Shown in pieces: positions 35,170 to 46,400 of a DNA stretch of 64,000 bases; the stretch's first letter is position 1; each line of letters opens with the position of its first letter. Made by a program: the position numbers and the translations under genes. Source of the stretch: Deltaproteobacteria bacterium (lineage in GTDB: Bacteria; Bdellovibrionota_B; Oligoflexia; Oligoflexales; Bog-1112); NCBI GenBank assembly GCA_020635195.1, contig JACKAG010000005.1:1-64000 (forward strand), written 5' to 3'. Under the pieces are notes generated by a model. The model saw only the letters and a list, made by a program, of their open reading frames with translations. It made no database searches and was not told where the DNA came from.

Positions 35170-35925
35170 TCAGAAATGAAGCCCGGAGGGTATGCCACAG
35201 CTCAGATGCTGCGTATCTCGCCATTTCAGCAGAGCCTGCCGGATCTGCGCATCTGCTTTAATAATCCGGAAGCCCCCGCCAGACAAAAGCTGCTGTCCCC
35301 CGGAAGACTCCGTATTCTGCCGGAGCCAGACCAGTTCCGTCAGCAGCGTCGCGCCATCATGAGGATCGCCAGGGCAGTGTAAAACGACATCAACAATAGC
35401 TGATGGAGCTACATCCATTCCGGAAAGTTCTGCCGCAAAAAAGCCCTGCCTCCCCCACTGAAAGTGAGGGTTAGCTGTACTAAACAAAGGATGGCTTAAT
35501 GTCAGATCAAGGCTGGCTTCCGGCTTAAGAGCTGGTCCGGATAATGTCCATATTTTTTGTGGATCTGCAACTCTCAGCAGATAATCTGTCAGCTCAGAAA
35601 TTCTGACAGGTTTCTCAAAGATCCGATCGATACCGGAGTTCATCAGCTCAGCAAGTGAAATCTCCGGATTTCCTGTCATAAGAATCACGGGAACGGCAGG
35701 ACTCTGCTCACGGACATGTCGGAGCACCTGAAGGCCATCTCCATCGGGCATATGCAGATCTGAGATAATCACATCAGGATGTTCCCTGTTAAATAACTCA
35801 CAAGCCTCTCTGCCTCCGGTCGCTTCTACCGTCAGCACCCCTTCACTTTCCAGCTCAAAAACGATGCAATCTCTGAGATTTGCTTCATCTTCTGCAATCA
35901 GAATTTTCAATGGAGTCGTCATCAT
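35170..35925 (-). CDS. response regulator with unrecognised output domain
   Basis: Residues ~7-125 form a receiver: acidic pair in ILIAEDEANLR, phosphoacceptor Asp in VIISDLHMPDGDG, Thr in ILMTGNPE, Lys in FEKPVR. The last ~125 residues (LSGPALKPEASLD onward, with DVVLHCPGDPHDGATLL) do not look like a DNA-binding domain I know and may be a protein-interaction or beta-rich output. The gene starts 24 bases after the hybrid kinase gene on the same strand, so the two form a signalling pair. Confidence 0.87.
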   Translation of the reverse strand: MMTTPLKILIAEDEANLRDCIVFELESEGVLTVEATGGREACELFNREHPDVIISDLHMPDGDGLQVLRHVREQSPAVPVILMTGNPEISLAELMNSGIDRIFEKPVRISELTDYLLRVADPQKIWTLSGPALKPEASLDLTLSHPLFSTANPHFQWGRQGFFAAELSGMDVAPSAIVDVVLHCPGDPHDGATLLTELVWLRQNTESSGGQQLLSGGGFRIIKADAQIRQALLKWRDTQHLSCGIPSGLHF

Positions 35926-35949
35926 ACACTCTTTAAAACAGGATAAAAA

Positions 35950-37161
35950 TTATGCGATTTCCTGGTGTTTCCTGTCTGTTTCTGATGCAGATTTCTGTGA
36001 TCTTTGCTTCATAGGCAGCCTGATCACAAACTTCGTATTCGGACTGCTGGCATCAACTACCAGCGTCCCCTGATGAGCTTCAATAATACCCTTTATAATA
36101 CTCATACCCAGCCCGGTACCCTCACCTGCCCTCTTGGTCGTAAAAAATGGTTCAAAAATTTTTTTCCGGACTTCCTCCGGAATCCCGCCCCCGCTATCTG
36201 TGACTGTCAACTCAATTTCTTCTTTGCCCTCTGATTTCCGCCCTTCAAGGCGTATCCATTTTTCATTCATATCGCGAATCGCATCACAGGAATTATTCAG
36301 AAGATTGAGAATCACCTGCTGAATCTGAGAGCCGCGGCACTCAAAACTCAGGTTCTCCGGGACATCTGAAACTAGCCTGATACCGTAAATCTTTATTTTT
36401 GCACCATAAAAACTCAATGTTTTTTCAATCAACTCTGCTACCGACTCCCGAAGGAAAGGGTCACCGTCACTTTGTCTGGAAAATCCTCTCAATCCATCAA
36501 TAATACTGATCATCCGCTGTGTCTCAGACTGGATAACCTCTGTAATTTTGAAGAGCATCGGAGACTCGATCCCCTCCTTTTTTAGCTGAATAAGCAGATG
36601 CCGGGACCGGGTCTGAATGATACTGAGGGGATTCACAATTTCATGAACAATTCCGGCAGACAGTTCTCCCAGAGTCGCCATTTTGTGAGCATGCTCCAGA
36701 TCTGCTCTGAGGTTAAACTCCTGTACTGCCCGTGTAACAGCTGCCAGCAACTCATCCTTCTGACATGGTTTCCGCAAATAATCGAAGGCACCAAGCCGCA
36801 AACATTCAATCGCAGAAGCCCGATCTTCAGACTGGGTCAGCATAATCGTAATCGTTTGAGGAAGACTCTCTCTGATCTTAGCCAGAAGAGTAATACCATC
36901 TTCCCCTGGCATATTGATATCCAGAACCACAACCGGAGGATTCATCTGACGAAGAAGCCCGATCGTATCGGCAACAGGCTCCTGCTCAAAGGCACGATAA
37001 ACATCTGACAACATCGCGACAAGTAACGCGCGGATCATAGGGTCATCATCGACCACAACAACATCAACATTCGTCTCGTGAAACTCGTCGGACATCATGA
37101 TGATCTGACTCTGGGCTGAAGTGAACACAAGACGCTGAAGGTATTCCCGCGTCACAGACAT
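35950..37161 (-). CDS. soluble receiver-histidine kinase hybrid
   Basis: This 403-residue cytoplasmic protein has no membrane segment. An N-terminal receiver (about 30-150) has VVVVDDDPMIRALL, Asp in VVLDINMPGEDG, Thr/Ser in MLTQSED and Lys in YLRKPCQ. A dimerisation domain with the phospho-His in ELSAGIVHEIVNPLSII follows. The HATPase domain has NLLNNSCDAIRD, VTDSGGGIPEE and GTGLGMSIIKGI. Such receiver-first kinases usually take phosphate from another kinase or are controlled by it. Its likely target is the regulator encoded just downstream. Confidence 0.93.
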   Translation of the reverse strand: MSVTREYLQRLVFTSAQSQIIMMSDEFHETNVDVVVVDDDPMIRALLVAMLSDVYRAFEQEPVADTIGLLRQMNPPVVVLDINMPGEDGITLLAKIRESLPQTITIMLTQSEDRASAIECLRLGAFDYLRKPCQKDELLAAVTRAVQEFNLRADLEHAHKMATLGELSAGIVHEIVNPLSIIQTRSRHLLIQLKKEGIESPMLFKITEVIQSETQRMISIIDGLRGFSRQSDGDPFLRESVAELIEKTLSFYGAKIKIYGIRLVSDVPENLSFECRGSQIQQVILNLLNNSCDAIRDMNEKWIRLEGRKSEGKEEIELTVTDSGGGIPEEVRKKIFEPFFTTKRAGEGTGLGMSIIKGIIEAHQGTLVVDASSPNTKFVIRLPMKQRSQKSASETDRKHQEIA

Positions 37162-37201
37162 CCTTCGGCCAGAGATTTAAAAACTAAAAAATCAAAAGAA
37201 A

Positions 37202-37236
37202 ATTCTGATACAAAAAATATTTTTTCATATCAGAAT
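37202..37236 (-). terminator. intrinsic terminator of pckG
   Basis: ATTCTGATA (37202-37210) pairs perfectly with TATCAGAAT (37228-37236). The A-rich and T-rich loop can zip further (AAAAAATATTTTTT). On the minus strand TTTTCTTTTGATTTTTT follows. It lies 32 bases after the pckG stop and before the hybrid kinase gene, so the kinase/regulator pair needs its own promoter close by. Confidence 0.7.
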
Positions 37237-37267
37237 CAAAGCTTAGCCATCACAACCAGAGAATATC

Positions 37268-39010
37268 TTAGCCGAGATCATCAATCATCTGATCCTGCTC
37301 TTCTCTGAGACGATCAGGAACAGAAACCCCAAAAGTTTCCAGGTAGGTCCTGACCTTACTGATTTCATCCCTCCAGCCCTGCTTATCAATAGCACACAGC
37401 TCCTGCATATCCTCTTTACGCATATTAAGTCCATCTGTCGAAATAGCTCCTTCTGCGGGGAGCAGACCAATCGCAGATCGACAGGCTTCGGCCCGACCTT
37501 CTGCCCGATCAAGGACCCATCTCAGGACCCTGAGGTTTTCACCAAAACCAGGCCACAGATATCGTCCATCAGCTCCCTGACGGAACCAGTTCACATGAAA
37601 GACCCTGGGAAGCTCAGAGCAGACACTTTCAAAGCTCAGCCAGTGCCTCCAGTAGTCGGCAAAGTTATAACCACAGAAAGGTTTCATGGCCATAGGGTCA
37701 TGACGAAGAATACCAACTTTGCCGGTCGCCGCTGCTGTGGTTTCAGATGCAACAGAAGCTCCCATTAACACGCCATGCGCCCAGTTTTTTGATTCATAAA
37801 CCAGAGGAATCAGTGACGGACGCCGCCCCCCGAAAACAATTGCAGAAATGGGGACTCCTTCCGGATTTTCCATTTCCCGGCTCCACGAGGGACACTGATG
37901 TGCAGCTACTGTAAATCTGGAATTAGGATGAGCGGCAGGTCCCTGACCTGGTGTATAAGGTCGCCCCTGCCAGTCCACAGCTGGGACCTCATCATCCTTA
38001 CCTTCCCACCATGGCTGTCCATCCGCAGTCATAGCGACATTCGTAAAAATCGTATCCCGACTGAGCATATTCAGGGCATTCGGGTTGGTCTTCCGCGATG
38101 TTCCCGGAGCAACACCAAAAAACCCTGCTTCAGGGTTAATCGCCCATAAACGACCATCTTTACCGGGATGAAGCCATGCAATATCATCGCCAACAGTCCA
38201 GACTTTCCAGCCTTTATGACTTTCCGGAGGAATCAGCATCGCAAGATTTGTTTTTCCACACTGGGAGGGAAAAGCAGCAGCAATATAGCGGACCTCTCCT
38301 TCAGGGTTTTCAATGCCAACAATCAGCATATGCTCAGCCAGCCACCCCTCCTGCAAACCCTGATAACTGGCAATCCGCAGAGCATGGCATTTTTTCCCAA
38401 GAAGGGCATTCCCACCATAGCCAGAACCTATGCTGTTAATCATAAGCTCTTCCGGGAAGTGCATGATCAGCCGGTGCTCTTCTTTCAGATCTCCGGTCGA
38501 GTGCAGCCCTTTCACAAAAACACCATCTTCTGTGATTTTCTCAAGAGCCGCATCCCCCATCCGGGTCATCAGCTTCATGTTCGCCACGACATAAGGGCTG
38601 TCGGTAATCTCAACCCCACAGCGGGCATAGGGGGAATCCAGAGGCCCCATGCAATAAGGCACCACATACATGGTCCGGCCCTGCATACAGCCGGAAAACA
38701 GTGCATCCGCTTTCTGATGTCCGTCAGAAGGATGCATCCAGTTATTGTTAGGACCTGCCGACTCCTGTTTTTCCGTACAAACGAAAGTCAGATGCTCCGT
38801 TCTGGCAACATCATTCGGATCTGAGCGGTGCAGGTAACAGCCCGGGTGCGTCGTCTGATTCAGCTCCAGCAATGAGCCATCTGCCAGCATCAGCCGGATC
38901 AGATCCTGATACTCCTGCTCACTCCCCGTACACCAGTGAACAGAGGCCGCTTTAGTCAGCCTTGCGCTCTCCTCTACCCAGTCCTTTAGTTTCTGACATA
39001 TTTTCATCAT
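37268..39010 (-). CDS. pckG: phosphoenolpyruvate carboxykinase (GTP)
   Basis: This enzyme makes phosphoenolpyruvate from oxaloacetate and GTP, the first step of gluconeogenesis. The start is set at the ATG at 39010, with GGGAG at eight bases; the in-frame extension upstream lacks support. The 580-residue product matches the GTP-type family length and motifs. It has the P-loop FPSQCGKTNLAML with the active-site Cys, then DDIAWLHPGKDGRLWAINPEAG for metal binding, FGGRRPSLIPLVYE, and the C-terminal GENLRVLRWVLDR. The Gln in PSQCGKT replaces the Ala often seen there. A good terminator follows. Confidence 0.97.
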   Translation of the reverse strand: MMKICQKLKDWVEESARLTKAASVHWCTGSEQEYQDLIRLMLADGSLLELNQTTHPGCYLHRSDPNDVARTEHLTFVCTEKQESAGPNNNWMHPSDGHQKADALFSGCMQGRTMYVVPYCMGPLDSPYARCGVEITDSPYVVANMKLMTRMGDAALEKITEDGVFVKGLHSTGDLKEEHRLIMHFPEELMINSIGSGYGGNALLGKKCHALRIASYQGLQEGWLAEHMLIVGIENPEGEVRYIAAAFPSQCGKTNLAMLIPPESHKGWKVWTVGDDIAWLHPGKDGRLWAINPEAGFFGVAPGTSRKTNPNALNMLSRDTIFTNVAMTADGQPWWEGKDDEVPAVDWQGRPYTPGQGPAAHPNSRFTVAAHQCPSWSREMENPEGVPISAIVFGGRRPSLIPLVYESKNWAHGVLMGASVASETTAAATGKVGILRHDPMAMKPFCGYNFADYWRHWLSFESVCSELPRVFHVNWFRQGADGRYLWPGFGENLRVLRWVLDRAEGRAEACRSAIGLLPAEGAISTDGLNMRKEDMQELCAIDKQGWRDEISKVRTYLETFGVSVPDRLREEQDQMIDDLG

Positions 39011-39186
39011 CTGATGTCTCCCTACTCTGAATCGGTCATTCCGGATGCTCTTCTTATCATCCCTGCTGACTGCCAAAGTCTCAAGACTTTTCAGAGGCAG
39101 TTCTGTAAGCCCGGATAGCCCAAAAGGGACTGAGTCGCCAGGATCATACTGCCTGGTCAACCAAAATCAAAGAATCGGCAACACGC

Positions 39187-39192
39187 TATAAT
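39187..39192 (+). promoter_or_regulatory. possible -10 element for the AsmA-CHAT operon
   Basis: A perfect TATAAT stands in the divergent gap between pckG and the AsmA-like gene, 62 bases before its ATG. No good -35 hexamer is seen at 16-18 bases, so an activator or another sigma factor may be needed. The 12-kb operon downstream has no other clear promoter. Confidence 0.35.
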
Positions 39193-39254
39193 GGACATCA
39201 CCAGTCAGCAAGGGTCTTTCATCACGATAAAGAAAGGCATTTTCAAAGAAAAAC

Positions 39255-42200
39255 ATGGAAGAAAGCACTGTTAAAAGTAAAGACCGAAGAAAAAACAGCT
39301 TAATGATCCGAATTCCACTCTTTGGCTTTGCAGGCTGCCTCTGTCTGATTGTTTTATTTTATCTTTTTTTACTGATATTTATAGATGGGAATCGTGTCAG
39401 AGAATGGACCCGATCCACCATTCTGGACAAAAGCGGGCTTATATTTCAGGCAGATGAGTTTCATTTTAATCTGAATCACGGGCTATCTGTCTCAAAAATC
39501 AGACTCAATCTCCCCGGCAGCAAAGACAGCCCAGAGACGAACCTGAAAGACCAGGCTATTTTTACCGCAGATCAGCTGAGCCTTCATTACAGACTTGCTG
39601 ATATTTTTTCAGGAAAAATCGGGATCTCAGAATTCAGCCTGCTTAATCCTGTCCTTTCTCTTGAAAAAAAAGAGGGGGTCTTGAACTTTGACCAAATATT
39701 ACAACACATGAACTCACAGACGCAGATGGAACCCGACAAAGCAGCAGAAAAACCATCTGAAAGCAGCTCATTATCAACGTTTCTTCCCCTGATATCAGAG
39801 AATTTCAGCCTGCCTGTTCAGCTTTTTCTCCGCAAGGTCGCCATTAAGAATCTGAGCATTTTATGGTCCGAAAGCTCTTCTCAGGAAGGAACCATGCAGT
39901 CCCGGAAAGCGGAGCTGAGGGGGCTCTCTGCTCAGGTTCAGCTTGAAGCCCAGGGCAAAGAAAGTGACCTGATCCTTCATCTTCACCAGGAAAAAACCGC
40001 AGAAAAAGAAAGACTCATCGTCACATATGAAGCATCCCAGGGCCCCTCAGGACAGGCAGCAGATCAGAAAATCATGATCGGATCAGAGCTTGACATCAGG
40101 CTAGAACTCAAAAATCTCAGGAACATGCAGCTCAGTTTTCGACACAAACTGGACGAAGTGACCGGAATTCAGGCTCTCCCCCCGGAACTGGACAGCCAGC
40201 TCAACATTTCGCTGTCCATCACAGAGGATCTGCGGAAGATACGTATCGAAGAAATGAAAGCTCATATCGGAACTCTGCCTGGAACTCTGGCCGAATTTGC
40301 TGCGACAGGGGATGTGACATTACTCACTTCAGCTAAAGATCGCTTTCTGATCAACCTGGACAGTTCCTGCCTTCTTTCTCTGGAAGACATCACAGAGACA
40401 GCCCTTCCTCTGATACAGCAAATACAGCCCGAACTCAGCAAGGGTCTGAAAGCCAGTGGTTACCTCGAACTGAAGTCACTCAGCATCAAAGGAGTCGCCG
40501 ATCCAGCCAGTCTCTCCAGCCTTCAGAAGCCCGGTAGCCAGCTCAGCGATGGACTACCAGCCATCAACGCCAGATTATATCTGAACCAGATCAGCGCAGA
40601 TATTCCGGCAAAAGGGCTTCGTCTGCATCCAGTCAATGGACAGATCGCTCTTTCACTAAGCCCTGCCCTGACAGGATCAGGAAGCCAGATTGATATCTAT
40701 CAGGACCTTCACCTGGAAGGCGTGGAGTCTGCCTCAGAACTTTCTGGCTTATCTCTGAAAAGTTCCGTCACAGATCTGTCACTGCGTTCACTGATCCGGG
40801 CGAACTGGCCATCTCTGGAATTCCCTGTCATCCGCAACCAGATCCGATCACCTTCCATCACAGCCTGGACGAATGGGCAGCAAAGCTTCAGATCCCCATT
40901 CTTTCTGGAACAGCAGGCTTTTATCAGTTCCGGGCAGGAAGATGCCTCTGCCTCACTTCAGGTCAGATCAGGAAAGCTGCTGTCCATCCGGATCAACGGA
41001 CGATGTGAGCAGAAATGCCTGAAAACTGATGTTCAAAGTGATCTGAGACTTGACTCTCTGGAAAGCCTTCTCCGGATCGTCCGCCCCTTCACCAGAGCCT
41101 TAGGGATGGAAGAAAAACTCCCCGCGGTACTTACCGGACATGTCAATCTTCATTCTGAAATGACAGGTTCCCTGCCTGCTTTCGGGCTCCTCAGTTTGCA
41201 GCAACTGAATCAGGGAGCGCATATAAACTTTCGCAAGCAGCTGAATATCGGAAATTTTTCATTCCGTGATCCGCTCAGAGGACTCGACCTGAAGAACCTG
41301 GAACTGAATCTCAGCAGCAGCGGAGATCTCCGGAAACAGCAGAGTACATTCAGCTGCCGCATCGATTCTGCGAAGATTCTGACAGCCGGGACAGAGACAA
41401 CAGAAGCACAGAGCTTCTCTCTTAGCCGCTTTGCCATCAATCAGAGCCTGCAATCAGAACGGCTATCCCCCTTCCCGGAGCATTTTTCCCCGGAATGGCT
41501 TCTGTCAGCGATGAAGGCAGAGCATGAACTGGACCTTTACTGGGGCAGCCTGGATACGGGGGCCGTATTTCCGGCTCCCTTAAAAGATTTCCGGATGAAA
41601 ACAGCTCTGAGTGTTCACCATGGCAGAAAGATAAATCTCAGAGAGTTACAGTTACAGCTCCCGGACTTTGGAGCCACATTGAAAAGCAATCTGACAGCTG
41701 ATTTTTCTTCATCCATCCTGCAAGGCAGCCTGCCACAAACACTCAAAGGGAATATCGATGCCCTTATCGACCAGTCAGGAACAGAGGACATTCCCCTGCC
41801 TTTCAAAAGCTCCGGAAAATTTTCACTAAATCTCGGAGTCCACAGCCGCGATCATATGGCGACCGTGCTCACCGATGGAAAACTCGAATTTAATCACTTC
41901 AGCCTGAAATCTGCTGATCAGGAAGGGAGTTCTAACCCTCCCATGATCATTCATGATGTCAACGGCAACATACCCTTTCAGCGCACATTTGATCTGTCTA
42001 TGCTGTCATCCTCAGAAAAAAAACACATGAATCCTGCAGACAATCCTGAAGAAAACGACCGGGATGACTCTCAGATTTCTTCAGTTCCTGAACTGGAATC
42101 GCTTCTGTCATCCTGGGAGCATCGCAGTCTTAAGCTGCATGATGTCAAGAAAAACGCAATGACACTCGCAGATTACAATCATATCCGTCCGTTCTATCCT

Positions 42201-42842
42201 ACAAAACAATCGGTCCGTATAGCACGCCTTGCGGCTGCAAATCTGATGGCCGAGGATCTCGAATTCGACATTGAACTCAGTCAGAACTGGATTTCCCTCA
42301 ATCAGTTTATGATGACGTTTCTCGATGGTCAGGTTCAGGGTTCTGTACAACTCGGATTTGACGGACTTCATCCTCATACCCTGCGATCGACCCTGCATCT
42401 CAGCCATCTGGATACTCACAAACTTCTGGATCGTTTCCCTGCCTTACAGCAGGAGACAGATTCAGGTTTACTGAGTGCCGACCCATGGCTGGATGCTTCT
42501 GTCCATCTGAATTACAGAATTCCGCAGCAGGATATATCAGGAGGAATCAATATTACATCCATTGGTAAAGAACAGCTGAGAATGATGCTGTTTTACGTTG
42601 ATCCTGAAGAGAAAGATCCTGCCATTGAAAAAGTAAGAAGCGCTTTGCGTTTTGGCGAAGTCGATCTGGTCCAGATCCCCATTAAAAACGGGGAAGCTGA
42701 TATCGATGTCGGCGTCAGACTTATGGCAGGAATTCCATTTCCTCTGCCTAAAATCACTCATATTTCTCTGGCAACGATTCTGAACAATATGATGAAACAA
42801 TCATCGAAGAAAGAAGCAGAAGAACAAAAAAAGACTCTCTGA
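39255..42842 (+). CDS. AsmA/YdbH-like envelope-spanning protein
   Basis: The 1195-residue protein has an N-terminal membrane anchor (about 18-45) and a large periplasmic part of repeated beta strands, in the style of AsmA-like lipid-transfer proteins. The N-terminal ~130 residues (FHFNLNHGLSVSKIRLNLPG, ISEFSLLNPVLSLEKKEG) resemble the AsmA start. The late part around a DVNGNIPFQR motif and the end (FGEVDLVQIPIKNGEADIDV) is reminiscent of YdbH/DUF748-type proteins. In E. coli, YdbH works with the lipoprotein YnbE and with YdbL (DUF1318). The next gene here is a DUF1318-like lipoprotein, which supports this reading. It probably moves phospholipid toward the outer membrane. Confidence 0.8.
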   Translation: MEESTVKSKDRRKNSLMIRIPLFGFAGCLCLIVLFYLFLLIFIDGNRVREWTRSTILDKSGLIFQADEFHFNLNHGLSVSKIRLNLPGSKDSPETNLKDQAIFTADQLSLHYRLADIFSGKIGISEFSLLNPVLSLEKKEGVLNFDQILQHMNSQTQMEPDKAAEKPSESSSLSTFLPLISENFSLPVQLFLRKVAIKNLSILWSESSSQEGTMQSRKAELRGLSAQVQLEAQGKESDLILHLHQEKTAEKERLIVTYEASQGPSGQAADQKIMIGSELDIRLELKNLRNMQLSFRHKLDEVTGIQALPPELDSQLNISLSITEDLRKIRIEEMKAHIGTLPGTLAEFAATGDVTLLTSAKDRFLINLDSSCLLSLEDITETALPLIQQIQPELSKGLKASGYLELKSLSIKGVADPASLSSLQKPGSQLSDGLPAINARLYLNQISADIPAKGLRLHPVNGQIALSLSPALTGSGSQIDIYQDLHLEGVESASELSGLSLKSSVTDLSLRSLIRANWPSLEFPVIRNQIRSPSITAWTNGQQSFRSPFFLEQQAFISSGQEDASASLQVRSGKLLSIRINGRCEQKCLKTDVQSDLRLDSLESLLRIVRPFTRALGMEEKLPAVLTGHVNLHSEMTGSLPAFGLLSLQQLNQGAHINFRKQLNIGNFSFRDPLRGLDLKNLELNLSSSGDLRKQQSTFSCRIDSAKILTAGTETTEAQSFSLSRFAINQSLQSERLSPFPEHFSPEWLLSAMKAEHELDLYWGSLDTGAVFPAPLKDFRMKTALSVHHGRKINLRELQLQLPDFGATLKSNLTADFSSSILQGSLPQTLKGNIDALIDQSGTEDIPLPFKSSGKFSLNLGVHSRDHMATVLTDGKLEFNHFSLKSADQEGSSNPPMIIHDVNGNIPFQRTFDLSMLSSSEKKHMNPADNPEENDRDDSQISSVPELESLLSSWEHRSLKLHDVKKNAMTLADYNHIRPFYPTKQSVRIARLAAANLMAEDLEFDIELSQNWISLNQFMMTFLDGQVQGSVQLGFDGLHPHTLRSTLHLSHLDTHKLLDRFPALQQETDSGLLSADPWLDASVHLNYRIPQQDISGGINITSIGKEQLRMMLFYVDPEEKDPAIEKVRSALRFGEVDLVQIPIKNGEADIDVGVRLMAGIPFPLPKITHISLATILNNMMKQSSKKEAEEQKKTL

Positions 42843-42868
42843 TCACTCAAGACAGCACAGGATCTGAT

Positions 42869-43417
42869 ATGGAAAAAATGATCTTTTTATCCCTGCTCCT
42901 TCTCTTTCCTGCCTGTAAACTCGCACTGAAGATACCGGAAATTAAAAGTGCAAAAACTGAACTCGAAGAACAGGTTCTTGGTTCCTGGCAGAAGATTGAC
43001 CATGACCTGATTCTGATGTCCACAGTCAGAGGCGAAGGAAGCAGCTCCCGGAGCACCCATCCTTATGAACAGGCAAAAAAGAACCGGGCGTTCAATCAGG
43101 ATGATCTGGATGAATTACGGGACCAGCAAATCATCGGAGAAAGATATGACGGACACGTGGTCATCCTGGATCAGAGCATCACAGGAGTCATCCCCTCTGA
43201 CGGATCACTTCAGAAACTGGCAAAGATCATTGTCGCAGAGGAAAACCGGGACCGTAAAATCCTCTGGGAAAACGGAACCAGTGCATCACATGCCACAGGA
43301 GCTGCACAGGTGGACAGCAGCAGAAAAATCTGGACACAGGATCTGAGAAAGCACTTAAAAGCAGGAGTCTGGTATCAAAATGAAGCACAAAAGTGGGTCC
43401 GGAAAGCAGCTCCGTAA
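42869..43417 (+). CDS. DUF1318 (YdbL-like) lipoprotein
   Basis: The 182-residue protein starts with a lipoprotein signal and lipobox FPAC (Cys16). After ~40 linker residues it has the DUF1318 pattern: KKNRAFNQDDLDELRDQQIIGERYDG and later LQKLAKIIVAEENRDRKILWE, that is, a GE..DG motif and an N-R near the end. E. coli YdbL is a soluble periplasmic protein, while YnbE is the lipoprotein; this protein may combine both roles. It follows the AsmA-like gene by 26 bases and overlaps the CHAT gene by 38, so all three are one transcription unit. Confidence 0.75.
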   Translation: MEKMIFLSLLLLFPACKLALKIPEIKSAKTELEEQVLGSWQKIDHDLILMSTVRGEGSSSRSTHPYEQAKKNRAFNQDDLDELRDQQIIGERYDGHVVILDQSITGVIPSDGSLQKLAKIIVAEENRDRKILWENGTSASHATGAAQVDSSRKIWTQDLRKHLKAGVWYQNEAQKWVRKAAP

Positions 43418-46400
43418 TCGTGAATTCTTGCTGCTCCCAATACTCTTTCTGATCAGCTGCGCTTCCGGAGGACAACAGCCCCCGTCCGGAAATATAAGCG
43501 CAGAAAAAGAGCGTGTGTTTTTTACAGAACCAGGTCAGCTGACAGCAGGAACGGCTTTAACCTTTTCAGCAGATCTGTCTGCAAAAGGTGACTTCATTGT
43601 TTATACCTCCGACCGACAGGGAAACCTCGATATCTGGACCAAACGCAGCTCTGGCGGCTTCGCCCGGCCTCTGACCTGGCATGCCTCTGATGATAAAGGT
43701 CCGGCCATTTCTCCTGACGGAAAAAAGATTCTTTTTGTCTCGCGTCGCCTTGATGCTGCAGGGGACATTGTTCTGATGCCCATCCTTAAAGGGCGAAAAT
43801 CAGAAGAAAACATCCAGGTCTTTCCCCATGAAGGTTATGAGGACTCTGATCCGGCCTGGTTTCCTGATGGTAAACGCTTTGTCTTTGTCGCAGGGCGCAA
43901 CGGAAAAAAACCACAGCTGATGATTTCAGATACAGATTCCGGAGAGATCCAGGCTCTGGACGAGGCCCTGGGTGTACAACCTGCTGTCTTCCCGGACGGA
44001 GAGAGAATCATCTTTGTTGCTGACGGAGCTCTGAAAGTCTATCATTCTACGGAAAATCGCATTTCCCAGCTAACAGAAGGAGGCCTGGTACAGGATGCCT
44101 CACCTGCTTTCAGTGACGATGGCCGCTATATTGTTTTCACACGCTATGCAGATGATACCAACCAGGATGGGCAGTTAAATGCAGACGATCATCCGACCAT
44201 CTGGATCATGAGCACTGACAGACAAAATCCATCTCTTCCTCTGGAAAGCTTTCATATGATGCCCCTGAGTTCGGCAAAATTTTCCAGCTGGAAACCCGTT
44301 GTGCGTCATCAGAAAGTCTGGTTTTCAAAGCAGACAGGATCAGCTATGAACCTGTTCTTCATACCATCCGACGGTCAGGCCAGCCCACCGGACAACCTGG
44401 AAGAGATGAAAGAAAAGCTGTCACTGCTCAGCCATGATGACGATAAAATATATTACCTTCGTCGCTCCGCCAGTGCTTTTTTTATAAAAGGCCGCCATGA
44501 TGATGCAGGAGAAGCAGCTCTTTCAGAACTGATGTTTTATGCAAATCATGGCAAAGAGGCAGAAGCAGGGTGGTTACGAAAAAAAATACAGGCCGCTTTT
44601 CCTGATTTTACCTGGCTTCAGAGCCTGGCAGATCTTGTCATGCTCGAATTACGTCTGAACGTGGCTCTGAAAAACGGGCGGCGACAACTGCCACAGATGC
44701 CTCCCTCATTCACTCCTCAGATTACAGAAACAGAGCCTGATCGGGTTCACTGCTACCAGCAGCTACTCAGGGGAAAAATTCTGACCGCTCATGACAGAAT
44801 CTCTGAGGCCGCAGCATTGTTTGAAAGCATCTCTGATCACTGCTCCCGCCACACAGAGATCCTGGCAGAAGCAAGCTTCCAGCGTGGTCGCCTGCTGGCA
44901 CAGCTGAGCGGATCAGAATCCGCCATATCTGCCATGCTGCTGCTGACCCGGAATCTGCCCGGAGAAAAAAATGCTGTCACCAAAGCTGCGAGACTGGCCG
45001 TTCAGTTAACAGAGGAAAACAAACAGAATAAAATTGCAGCATTGCATCTTTTGAGAGAACAAGCAAAGGGACTTCCTCTTTTGCCTGCGATGGCTCATCT
45101 GCGGATCGGGGAGCTTTTTGCCAGTCAGGGAAAAGAAATTGTCGCTGCAAACGAATATCGGGTCATGATTGAGCAGTACCCGGAATCGCCAGAGGTTCTG
45201 CTACAGGCAGCGACTCAGCTCTCGTCCATCCTGCAACATAGCGGGCGTCTCAGAGAAGCTTCCGCAGTGATGCAAACCCTCTATCAACAGCTCCGGGAAA
45301 AAGGACCAGAATACCGGGAACAGGGAAGAAAACTCCTCAGAGATGTTCTGGGACGCAGGGGTTATCAGCTCCTCCTGGAACATGATAAAAAAGCAGCCCT
45401 GGAGAATTTTCGGCTTCTCCTCACGATTGATCCCGGCTCTTATGTTGCGGTGAAAGGCCTTTTGCGAATACAGAGTCAGGAGGCTGATCCGGAGGCAGAC
45501 AAAAAGCGACTGGCAGCACTTTGCCTGCCTCCGGAGCCAACTCCGGCTCAGAGACTCTATTTTGAAGGTCTTAAGAGCTCCTGGGATGTGTCAGAACATC
45601 TGAGCCCATCAGAAAATCTACAACGACTGGATGACAGCATCCTGAGTTTTGAGCAAGCCCGGGACCTGGATGATCAGGCTGCGGCCATTCATCAGGCTCT
45701 GGGGTGGGCATACCAGCAAAAGGCCTGGTGGATCAGGCAGGATGAAGAACGAGGGGGAATGGCCTCTGTTCTGGGAGCCGGATGGAATCAGCTGCAACTG
45801 GGCTCCCTTGCAGAACTCAACTTCGATATCCGGGTTCTGAACCCCTTCCGGGAAGAAGATCCCGACTGGCTCGAATCCGCAATCGACTCCTGGCTCGCTG
45901 CCGCAGCTCTTGCTCCTGAAGGGAGTCTGGAACAGGTTCAGATCAGTCAGAACCTTGCCAATGCTTATTATGAGAAAAACCTGTTTCAACAGGCTCTCCG
46001 CTACTTTGTCATGAGAATTCAGAATATCAGATCCGTTCCTGCCGAAAGCACGGCGTCCGAGGCTCTGTTATGGCAAAGAGCTGGCCGGACTGCATGGCAG
46101 GTGGAGGAGAATGACTTATCCATAAACTTTTTCAGAAGAAGCACAGCACTCTGGCAGCAGAGTGGACAGCAGGAGCAGCTATTAAAAACCCAGGATTCAC
46201 TCGCTCTCAGCCTTCGCTCGGGAGGCTACATCCAGGAGGCGGCAAACCTCTATGAAGCCATGCTGACACTCCCTCCGGAAGAACTGATCCGGGAAAATCG
46301 GGTCCGGCTCCTCTTAAGTCTCAGCCAGTGCTATCAAAAAATGGAACAGAGGCAAAAGGCACTGGATACGCTGAACTCAGCAGAAGAACTCCTTAAAACA

